NCBI GenBank assembly: GCA_025454565.1
Contig: JALOOE010000010.1
Coordinates: 1-13,878, forward strand
Direction: 5' to 3'
DNA from: Anaerolineae bacterium
GTDB lineage: Bacteria > Chloroflexota > Anaerolineae > CG2-30-64-16
DNA length: 13,878 nt
A program made the position numbers and the translations under genes. A model generated the notes under the pieces. The model was not told the origin of the DNA and searched no databases. It was given only the letters and a program-made list of their open reading frames with translations. Position 1 is the stretch's first letter; every line of letters starts with the position of its first letter. This document shows positions 1 through 5,948 of this stretch, one piece after another.

Positions 1-1
1 C

Positions 2-433
2 ACCGGTGACAACGTAGCGAAGATGGCCCTCGCGGCCGACACGGGCCTGTTCGACACTGTGCAGACTTTCCGGCACTATACACTCATCGATCGCTCGGCG
101 GCGGTTGAGCTCCTGCCTACCGCCGCTCGCCACGCAATGGGGGTCATCAACGGCAGCCCGCTCGGCATGGGCCTGTTGACGGGCGGCGATCCGCACGAGC
201 ATCACCGACCGGCCCCGCCCGACGTTGTGGCGCGCATCGAGCGCATGCGCGGCCTGGCGAGCCGCCTGGGTGTCAGCCTGCCCGAGTTGGCGATCCGCTT
301 CTCGCTTTCGCAGCCTCACATCAGCGTCACGATCCCCGGCACAAAGAGCGTGGCGCGGTTGGAAGAGAATGCCGCCGCGTGGCGCGCCGGTCCGCTCTCT
401 CCAGAGGTGTTGGCGGAAGTCATGCGCGATTGA
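2..433 (+). CDS. Aldo/keto reductase, C-terminal part (5' end outside window)
   Basis: The frame is open from the first bases, so the start lies upstream and only about the last 143 residues are seen. The family reduces or oxidises sugar carbonyls with NAD(P)H in the cytoplasm. The visible part resembles the D-threo-aldose 1-dehydrogenase/L-fucose dehydrogenase branch: a GVINGSPLGMGLLTG segment follows the barrel strand. Near the end, SVTIPGTKSVARLEENAAAW is the family's cofactor-phosphate-binding region (IPG...EN). The catalytic Asp, Tyr, Lys and His would lie in the missing N-terminal half. It is followed by a palindromic repeat and a URO-D-like gene on the same strand, which suggests a sugar-catabolic operon. 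Family assignment is firm; substrate is inferred. Confidence 0.85.
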   Translation, partial: TGDNVAKMALAADTGLFDTVQTFRHYTLIDRSAAVELLPTAARHAMGVINGSPLGMGLLTGGDPHEHHRPAPPDVVARIERMRGLASRLGVSLPELAIRFSLSQPHISVTIPGTKSVARLEENAAAWRAGPLSPEVLAEVMRD

Positions 434-440
434 GACGGGG

Positions 441-505
441 GCACAGACAGATGAACACGGACTTCACGGCTTTTTCGATCCGCGTTGCATCTGTGAAATC
501 TGTGC
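441..505. repeat. Imperfect intergenic palindrome, copy 1
   Basis: The left arm (441-461) matches the reverse complement of the right arm (479-505) at 20 of 21 positions once gaps of 5 and 1 bases are allowed, leaving a loop of about 17 bases. It holds the core CAGATGAACACGGA at 448-461 and TGTGAAATCTGTG in the right arm. The same 14-base core occurs at 11240-11253 in a second palindrome. It sits between the reductase stop and the URO-D-like start. It could be a dispersed intergenic repeat, a transcript-processing hairpin or an attenuator; nothing here decides which. There is no T-run, so it is not a classic intrinsic terminator. Confidence 0.75.
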
Positions 506-515
506 CCACAAACTC

Positions 516-520
516 GGAGA
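516..520 (+). promoter_or_regulatory. Ribosome binding site deciding the start of the first URO-D-like gene
   Basis: GGAGA ends 6 bases before ATG 527. It directly abuts the in-frame GTG at 521, which is therefore too close to be the start. Confidence 0.6.
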
Positions 521-526
521 GTGGTT

Positions 527-1531
527 ATGCAACCAAGAGAGATCATCCTCGCCAACATCGAGCGCCGCAGCCCCCCGCGGCCGGGCCTCACCTTCGACCG
601 CGGGCGGATTGACGACATCCTGTCGTGCAGCCTGTCAGCGCACGGCTTCCAGCAACGCCGCTGGATCGAAGGCAAGCGTGAGTACTACGACGACGAGTGG
701 GGCAACCTCTGGCTACGCATGGTGGACGGCTCCAAAGCGGGCGAGATTTTCAAGCCGGCCATCGAGGATTGGCGCCAGCTTGACGACATACGTGTGCCGG
801 ACTACACCCATCCCGATTGCGCGGCGGCTATGCGGGAAGCCTTCAGCCGGCCGACCGACAAGTTCAAGCTCGCTTTCATCGGCGGCTGGGTCTTCAACGA
901 TACCCGCTACCTGCGCAAAATGGAGGTCTACTTCGCCGACCTGGCGCTGTACCCCGATGAGCTGCGCCGGCTGCACGACATCGTGGCCGGCGTCTACGAG
1001 CGGAAGATCCGTCTGGCTGCGGAGGCCGGCGCCGAGGGGATCTTTTTCTGCGAGGACATGGGCACGCAGACCGGCCTGCTGTTCAGCCCGCGCATGTTCC
1101 GGCATTACTTCAAAGATCCCTACGCCCGGCTGTGGGGCATCGCGCACGAGTTGGGCATGAAGGTCTTCGAGCATTCCTGCGGCCAAAACTGGGCGATCCT
1201 GCCCGATCTCCTCGACGCCGGGGTGGATGTATTCCAACTCGATCAGCCAACCCTTTACGACATGCCCGCATTGGCCGAACTGCTGCGGACGCGCGGGGCT
1301 GCGCTGTGGAGCCCGGTGGACATCCAGAAGATCATGCCCACTGGCGACCGGGCACTGATCGAAGCCTCGGCGCGGCAGATGGTGGATCTCTTCGAGGGCG
1401 GGCTGATCTGCAAGAACTACGGCGACCTGCCCGGCATCGGTGTGGCCGAGGCGTGGGATGATTGGGCATATCGGGCGATCTGCGAGCGGGTGGGGGTGAT
1501 GACTCATGGACATAAGGATGGCAATCGCTGA
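527..1531 (+). CDS. Uroporphyrinogen decarboxylase-family protein (methyltransferase-like)
   Basis: This protein of about 334 residues has the URO-D/MtaA fold pattern. It has an N-terminal REIILANIERRSPPRPG segment, a central GIFFCEDMGTQTGLLFSPRMF, and then VFEHSCGQNWAILPDLLDAG followed by a VDVFQ strand. The HSCG motif (His216, Cys218 from ATG 527) matches the zinc-site H-x-C of the methylcobalamin methyltransferase branch. Cys295 (GLICKNYGDLPG) lies where the third zinc ligand is expected. Members lacking haem-pathway context are usually methyltransferases or of unknown function, so haem synthesis is unlikely. The start is ATG 527, chosen from the GGAGA spacing. The next gene overlaps its end by 26 bases, indicating translational coupling. 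A methyl-group transfer from a sugar or aromatic substrate is inference. Confidence 0.85.
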   Translation: MQPREIILANIERRSPPRPGLTFDRGRIDDILSCSLSAHGFQQRRWIEGKREYYDDEWGNLWLRMVDGSKAGEIFKPAIEDWRQLDDIRVPDYTHPDCAAAMREAFSRPTDKFKLAFIGGWVFNDTRYLRKMEVYFADLALYPDELRRLHDIVAGVYERKIRLAAEAGAEGIFFCEDMGTQTGLLFSPRMFRHYFKDPYARLWGIAHELGMKVFEHSCGQNWAILPDLLDAGVDVFQLDQPTLYDMPALAELLRTRGAALWSPVDIQKIMPTGDRALIEASARQMVDLFEGGLICKNYGDLPGIGVAEAWDDWAYRAICERVGVMTHGHKDGNR

Positions 1532-2183
1532 TCGGCGCGCGTATCTGCGCGAGGTCGTGAACCTGTTGCTGGCTCAATGGCCGAACAACCGCACTGTCAA
1601 CATCGTCTGTCACGGGCACAGCGTCCCGGCGGGCTACTTCGCCACGCCGCTGGTGGACACGTTCAACGCGTATCCCGCGTTGCTGCATCAGGATTTGAAG
1701 CATCGCTTTCCCTTTGCCGTAATCAACGTGATCGTGACGGCGAGCGGCGGAGAAGGCTCGCCGAAGGGCGCCGAGCGCTTCGAGGCGGACGTGCTGTGTC
1801 ACCAGCCCGATGTGGTCACGATCGACTATGGCCTGAACGACCGGCGGGCGGGGCTGACTGAAGCCGAGGCCGCATGGCGGCGCATGATCGAAGCGAGCCT
1901 GGCGCGGCAAGCCAAGGTGCTGCTGCTCACCCCGACCTGGGACAACTCCGGAGTCTTGGACCCGGCCGGCGAAGCGTGGCGTGCCCTGGCGCGCCACGCC
2001 GACCAGATCCGCCGCCTGGCCGCCGAGTATGAAGTGGGGCTGGTCGACAGTTTCGCCGCGTACGGGAGTTACGTGGCCGCGGGCGGCGACGCGACCGATC
2101 TGCTGTCATGGAGCAATCATCCCAATCGTCAGGGGCACGAGTTGGTGGCACTGGAGATCATGCGCTGGTTCGCGATCCTGTGA
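1506..2183 (+). CDS. SGNH/GDSL hydrolase (probable carbohydrate esterase)
   Basis: A 225-residue cytoplasmic-looking protein with no signal peptide. SGNH blocks appear in order: the nucleophile in CHGHSVPAGYF (Ser39), the oxyanion glycine in TASGGEG (about residue 81), the oxyanion Asn in DYGLND (Asn111), and the catalytic His in SNHPNRQGHEL (His205). The block V Asp normally three residues before the His is a Trp here, so it may work as a Ser-His dyad. Members typically remove acetyl or other acyl groups from sugars; the substrate cannot be read from sequence. It overlaps the preceding URO-D-like gene by 26 bases, so the two are probably co-translated. ATG 1518 is an alternative start that changes only four residues. 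Confidence 0.85.
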   Translation: MDIRMAIADRRAYLREVVNLLLAQWPNNRTVNIVCHGHSVPAGYFATPLVDTFNAYPALLHQDLKHRFPFAVINVIVTASGGEGSPKGAERFEADVLCHQPDVVTIDYGLNDRRAGLTEAEAAWRRMIEASLARQAKVLLLTPTWDNSGVLDPAGEAWRALARHADQIRRLAAEYEVGLVDSFAAYGSYVAAGGDATDLLSWSNHPNRQGHELVALEIMRWFAIL

Positions 2184-2217
2184 GGCAGCGCTCCAATGGG
2201 TCAAGTGAGAAGGATCT

Positions 2218-4491
2218 ATGATGCGTGTATGGCGTCTTCGGGCCGGCAGCCCGCCTGTAGAACCGGGGACCTGGGCGGCCGAGATGAAGGAATTGCTGGC
2301 GCAGGTGCGAGACAGCACCTTCACTCTTGCGCTGCCTCTCCTCGGCGCGGTCGCGTTGGTCGCCGTCTCTGCATCGGCGTTGCCCGATCTGACCAAGGCC
2401 GCGCTCTGCGCCACGGCGCTCCTCTGGCTGGGCGGGCTGGCTTGGCTGTTGCGCAGCCGCAGTCCCCATTTTGCCGGCTGGCTCCTCGTGATCGGCTGGT
2501 CGATCATCGTCATTGCATTGGCGGGCTGGGCTGGCGTGAGTGCGGCACTCTGGCTGCTGTCGTTTGCGGGCGGCCTGGCAGTGTTGTTGCTGGGCACGCG
2601 GGCCGGTGTCGGCGTGGCGACCATCCTGACGGTGATGCTCGTCGCCGCGCCGGAAGTCTGGTTTGTGGCGGGGCTGGTCGCCGGCCGTGCGGTCGCGCTG
2701 CTTGGCATCTGGGGCATGGTCGCAATCACTTGGCTCGCGATGCGCCCCTTGCAGATCGTGGGAGAATGGGCCTGGTCCGCCTACGGCCACAGCCAGCAGC
2801 TATTGGATGACGCGCAGGATACGCAGCTCCGGCTCAATCAAATGCTTGACGACCTGACGAGCGCCAATGCGCGACTGGTGCGGCTCAACCGCCTGGCCGA
2901 TGGCTTGCGCCAGGAGGCGGAGGAGGCGCGCCGCGCCAAAGAGCAGTTCGTGGCCAACGTCAGCCACGAGCTGCGCACCCCGCTCAACATGATCATAGGC
3001 TTCAGCGAGATGATCCTCAACGCGCCGCAGGCCTACAGCGTGTTGCCGTCCGGCGGCCGTCTGCCCCCCGCCCTGCTCGCCGACCTGGCGGTAATCCTGC
3101 GTAATGCCCAACACTTGGCCAGCCTGATTGACGATGTGCTCGACCTCAGCCAGATCGAGGCCGGACAGATGGCACTCGTGCGCGAGCGCGTGGCGTTGTC
3201 GGAGGTGATCGCGGAAGCCCTCGTCGCGGTGCGGCCGCTCTTCGAATCGAAGGGCCTTGCACTGCGCGCCGATCTGGAGGATGGCCTGCCTGAGGTCAGC
3301 GGCGACCGGACGCGCATCCGTGAGGTATTACTGAATCTGCTGAGCAACGCGGGCCGCTTCACCGAAGAGGGCGGAGTGACGGTGCTGGCCCGGCGACGCG
3401 ACGGTGAACTGCTGGTGAGCGTGACCGACACAGGGCCAGGCATCGCAGCCGCGGATCAGAGCCGATTGTTCCAACCATTCCAGCAGTTGGATACCTCACT
3501 GCGGCGGCGCTTCGGAGGCACCGGCCTCGGATTGAGCATCAGCCAGCGCTTCGTAGAGATGCACGGCGGCCGCATGTGGGTCGAGAGCACGCCGGGCGCC
3601 GGTGCGGCCTTCCGCTTCACGCTGCCCATCGAGCTGCTTGCGCCCGCCGCCCGTGGTGCCGGGCGCTGGCTTACTCCCTCATGGGAATATCTGGAGCGAA
3701 CGCATCCCTCGCTCGTTCCAGCCCCTCCCGCCCGACCTGAGATTGTCGTCTGCGAGACCGGCGGATCGCTCGCTCACCTGCTCACCCGCTACCTACAGGA
3801 CGCCAGAGTTACCTCCGAGACAGAGTTGTCGGAGGCGTTGGCGCAGGCGGCCAGCCTGCGCGCCCATGCCGTGGTGGTGAACGCGCCCTCTGCGGCCGAG
3901 ATGTTGGCTCAGCTCGAATCGGGCAGTGCCTTGCCTGAGGGGGTCCCGGTGATGGTGTGCTCTGTGCCGGGCGCACCCGATGCCGCCGGCAACCTGGGCG
4001 TCACCGACTACCTGGTCAAGCCGGTGGCGCGGGAGACGCTGCTGGCCGTGCTGGACAAGCTGGGGATGGACGGCAAGAAGATGCTGGTGGCGGACGACGA
4101 CGAGGACGCGCTGCGCCTCTTTTACCGCATGCTGACCTCGGCCGGGCGCGGCTATCGGGTGCTAACCGCGCCCGACGGTCGTCAAGCGTGGGCGATGCTT
4201 CAGGATGAGCGGCCGGATGTACTCCTCACAGACTTGGTCATGCCGGAGATGGACGGCTTTGAGCTGCTGGCGGCGAAGAATGCCGATCCGGCGCTGGCGG
4301 GCATCCCGGCGGTGGTGCTTTCGGCGCGGGACCCGCTGGGGCAGCCGATCGTTAGCAAGGCGTTCGCCGTGACGGGCCGGGCGGGGTTGTCGCTGGTGCA
4401 ACTGCTGGCCGGCATCACGACGTTGAGCAGGGCTTTCGGCCCCGCACCTCTCGCAGGTGATTCAGTGTCGCCAGCAACGCCTCCCGGCTGA
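2218..4491 (+). CDS. Membrane-anchored hybrid histidine kinase with pseudo-receiver and receiver domains
   Basis: A protein of 757 residues. Residues about 35-175 form roughly six membrane segments with no obvious extracellular sensor domain. A charged helix (about 185-245) leads to the HisKA site FVANVSHELRTPLN (His250). The ATPase follows: N-box LLNLLSNAGRF (Asn377), DTGPGI (Asp404) and FGGTGLGLS (about 430-438). Residues 507-615 are receiver-like and keep YLVKPV (Lys601) but lack the acidic pocket and phospho-Asp. Residues 619-745 form a second receiver with DDDED (626-630) and phospho-acceptor Asp672 in LLTDLVMPEMDG; the usual Lys-Pro near its end is not seen. AAGGA at 2210-2214 is 3 bases from ATG 2218 and 6 from ATG 2221, so the latter may be the true start. 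The 3' end overlaps the convergent regulator gene. Signal and target are unknown. Confidence 0.9.
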   Translation: MMRVWRLRAGSPPVEPGTWAAEMKELLAQVRDSTFTLALPLLGAVALVAVSASALPDLTKAALCATALLWLGGLAWLLRSRSPHFAGWLLVIGWSIIVIALAGWAGVSAALWLLSFAGGLAVLLLGTRAGVGVATILTVMLVAAPEVWFVAGLVAGRAVALLGIWGMVAITWLAMRPLQIVGEWAWSAYGHSQQLLDDAQDTQLRLNQMLDDLTSANARLVRLNRLADGLRQEAEEARRAKEQFVANVSHELRTPLNMIIGFSEMILNAPQAYSVLPSGGRLPPALLADLAVILRNAQHLASLIDDVLDLSQIEAGQMALVRERVALSEVIAEALVAVRPLFESKGLALRADLEDGLPEVSGDRTRIREVLLNLLSNAGRFTEEGGVTVLARRRDGELLVSVTDTGPGIAAADQSRLFQPFQQLDTSLRRRFGGTGLGLSISQRFVEMHGGRMWVESTPGAGAAFRFTLPIELLAPAARGAGRWLTPSWEYLERTHPSLVPAPPARPEIVVCETGGSLAHLLTRYLQDARVTSETELSEALAQAASLRAHAVVVNAPSAAEMLAQLESGSALPEGVPVMVCSVPGAPDAAGNLGVTDYLVKPVARETLLAVLDKLGMDGKKMLVADDDEDALRLFYRMLTSAGRGYRVLTAPDGRQAWAMLQDERPDVLLTDLVMPEMDGFELLAAKNADPALAGIPAVVLSARDPLGQPIVSKAFAVTGRAGLSLVQLLAGITTLSRAFGPAPLAGDSVSPATPPG

Positions 4492-5806
4492 CCGGCTTTT
4501 GCAGGAACGCGGCCGCGCCGAGGTTTAGCGCCAACTGCTCAAGGGGCAGAATACTGCACATCACGACCGGGACTTCCTGGGTGCGGGGATGGGTGCGCAG
4601 CCGGCCGAGCACCTCCCAGCCGTCCATGCCCGATAGCATGACATCGAGGATGATGATCTGGGGCACGACTTCTGCCAGGCTGGCTACGATTTGTCCATCG
4701 GTGGCAGCGCTCGCAAAATGATAGCCCGTGCCGGCGAGATAGCGCTGATATAGCTGGAGCATGTCCGGGTTGTCCTCAATGAAGAGGATCGTGGCCTGCG
4801 GCGCGGCGCGCAGATGCAGGTGGGCGACGAAGGGCACGTCGCTGGCGACGAAGGGCACGTCGCTGGCGACGAAGGGCACGTCGCTGGCGACGAAGGGCAC
4901 GTCGCTGGCGACGATGATCGTCTCCAACTGGCTCCCGGAAAGCTCGGCGATCTGTCTGGCTACAGCCAGCTTGTCGAGTGCGGCGCGCGCCGGCGCGGGG
5001 TGAGACGCAAGCGATCGGACCGTCAGCGTGACCTGGTTCGGCTCGGCGCAGGCTTCCAGGAGGACCTCGCCACCCGGCGCCAGACGGATGGCCTCCACCA
5101 GCACCAACAGCAGCGCCTGGCGGATCGGTCCGGCCTGCACCACCACGCTTGGGAGATCCTCAGGCATCCGGCTGCGGACCTCGACCGCCAGCTCGTGCAA
5201 CACGGGCTCCGCGGTGCGCAGGGCCGAGTCGACCAGTTCCGGCAGCGTGACCGCTGCCGAGGGAAGCGATTGGCCCAACCATGCCAGCTCCTGTGCGAGC
5301 GACTTGCCACCTTCCGAGGTGTTCGGCGGCTCCGCTTCACCGCCGGCCGCGTTCCGGCCGGGCGCCGGTGGCTCTTCGTCCTCCAGCTCCTCCTCGGCGC
5401 CCTGCTCCGAGACGTCCGGGTAGAGCGCCTGAAGGGGATAACGTGTCCAGAGTAGGTCGGCCAGCACGCGCAGCGCCTGGCTTTCCTGCCGGCGCACCTG
5501 GCGGATGCTTACGCCCAAGGTTGCCGCGGCTTCGGCTTGAGTGAACTGCTCGACGAAGCGGTGGTGCAGCGTCCGGTAGACGCGCCAGGCGTCCGAGTCT
5601 GGTGAGAGGCCAGCGCGCGGCTTCAACTCTGAGATGGACTGGATGAACGCCTCGCGCAGCAACGACGGGCTGCCGCGCGCCAGTGTCCCCAGGGCTGCGA
5701 AGAGTGGGTTCCGGCGCAGTTCATCGGGGTCATAGAGATGGTTGAGCGCACGCCGCAGATCCGCCACGAAATGTGGGTTGATGGGGCGTGGGACGCTGTC
5801 GGTCAT
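4415..5806 (-). CDS. Response regulator with N-terminal HTH, degenerate GHKL domain and C-terminal receiver
   Basis: A 463-residue soluble protein. Residues about 84-120 (FTQAEAAATLGVSIRQVRRQ) look like a sigma-region-4 or LuxR-like helix-turn-helix. An acidic, proline-rich linker follows (about 131-170). Residues 185-330 resemble a histidine-kinase ATPase, but the N-box Asn is absent (LVEAIRLAPGGEVLL) and no DxGxG box is present, so ATP binding is doubtful. No HisKA histidine is seen. The C-terminal receiver (about 337-455) is intact: Glu344/Asp345, phospho-acceptor Asp388 (ILDVMLSGMDG), Ser418, Lys437-Pro438. VASDVPF is repeated four times at residues 299-326. AGGGG lies 4-5 bases before the ATG on the minus strand. 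Its 3' end overlaps the kinase gene by 77 bases. It is a plausible output partner of that kinase, judged by position only. Confidence 0.85.
   Translation of the reverse strand: MTDSVPRPINPHFVADLRRALNHLYDPDELRRNPLFAALGTLARGSPSLLREAFIQSISELKPRAGLSPDSDAWRVYRTLHHRFVEQFTQAEAAATLGVSIRQVRRQESQALRVLADLLWTRYPLQALYPDVSEQGAEEELEDEEPPAPGRNAAGGEAEPPNTSEGGKSLAQELAWLGQSLPSAAVTLPELVDSALRTAEPVLHELAVEVRSRMPEDLPSVVVQAGPIRQALLLVLVEAIRLAPGGEVLLEACAEPNQVTLTVRSLASHPAPARAALDKLAVARQIAELSGSQLETIIVASDVPFVASDVPFVASDVPFVASDVPFVAHLHLRAAPQATILFIEDNPDMLQLYQRYLAGTGYHFASAATDGQIVASLAEVVPQIIILDVMLSGMDGWEVLGRLRTHPRTQEVPVVMCSILPLEQLALNLGAAAFLQKPVSREALLATLNHLREVRGRKPCSTS
4823..4914. repeat. 21-bp tandem repeat, four perfect copies plus 8 bp, inside a coding region
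   Basis: Units at 4823-4843, 4844-4864, 4865-4885 and 4886-4906 are identical, and the first 8 bases of a fifth follow to 4914. The unit begins GGCGACGAAGGGCACG on the plus strand and, read on the minus strand, encodes VASDVPF in frame with the regulator. Its length is a multiple of three, so copy number can change without a frameshift. Perfect identity points to recent expansion by slippage or to strong conversion. An assembly artefact is also possible. Confidence 0.97.
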
Positions 5807-5810
5807 GTGT

Positions 5811-5818
5811 CCCCTTTT
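5811..5818 (-). promoter_or_regulatory. Ribosome binding site of the regulator gene
   Basis: On the minus strand AAAAGGGG is followed by ACAC and the ATG at 5806. This supports that start. Confidence 0.5.
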
Positions 5819-5863
5819 TGGCCGCTTCCTGGCACAGGTTGCTCCAAGAATGCCAAGTATTGC

Positions 5864-5869
5864 ATTATA
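5864..5869 (-). promoter_or_regulatory. Candidate -10 element for the regulator gene
   Basis: A perfect TATAAT lies on the minus strand about 58 bases upstream of the regulator ATG, in a region richer in AT than its surroundings. No good -35 hexamer is found 16-18 bases further upstream, so it may need an activator or a different sigma factor. Confidence 0.35.
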
Positions 5870-5886
5870 CTCGGTTCGTGTTCTAC

Positions 5887-5916
5887 TTGGCTATTGCCGA
5901 ATTGTCGCACGATAAC
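5887..5916 (+). promoter_or_regulatory. Candidate promoter for the molybdoenzyme-GH2 operon
   Basis: TTGGCT (5887-5892) and GATAAC (5911-5916) are separated by 18 bases. This would place transcription start about 25 bases before ATG 5949 and its AAGGA site at 5937-5941. The match to consensus is moderate. A second weak option is TTGCTC (5839-5844) with CATTAT (5863-5868). It lies in the 142-base divergent spacer, so a regulator bound there could affect both directions. Confidence 0.25.
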
Positions 5917-5948
5917 GCCTGTTCGTACGCGGGGCGAAGGACAACAGC

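Noticed and set aside
441..505. Intrinsic terminator of the reductase gene
   Set aside because: The hairpin is imperfect, its stem is not GC-clamped at the base, and no T-run follows on the plus strand.
225..1160. Long plus-strand open frame overlapping the reductase and the first URO-D-like gene
   Set aside because: Its translation is Arg/Ser/Ala-rich and low in complexity. It is an out-of-frame shadow of two genes with clear family motifs, a common effect in GC-rich DNA.
713..1513. 266-codon minus-strand open frame opposite the first URO-D-like gene
   Set aside because: Antisense shadow with no family pattern.
4823..4914. CRISPR array
   Set aside because: The 21-bp units abut with no spacers and lie in frame inside a coding sequence.
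4814..5455. Plus-strand open frame with GDEGHVA repeats
   Set aside because: The repeats come from the 21-bp tandem units that belong to the regulator on the other strand. The rest of the frame has no domain character.
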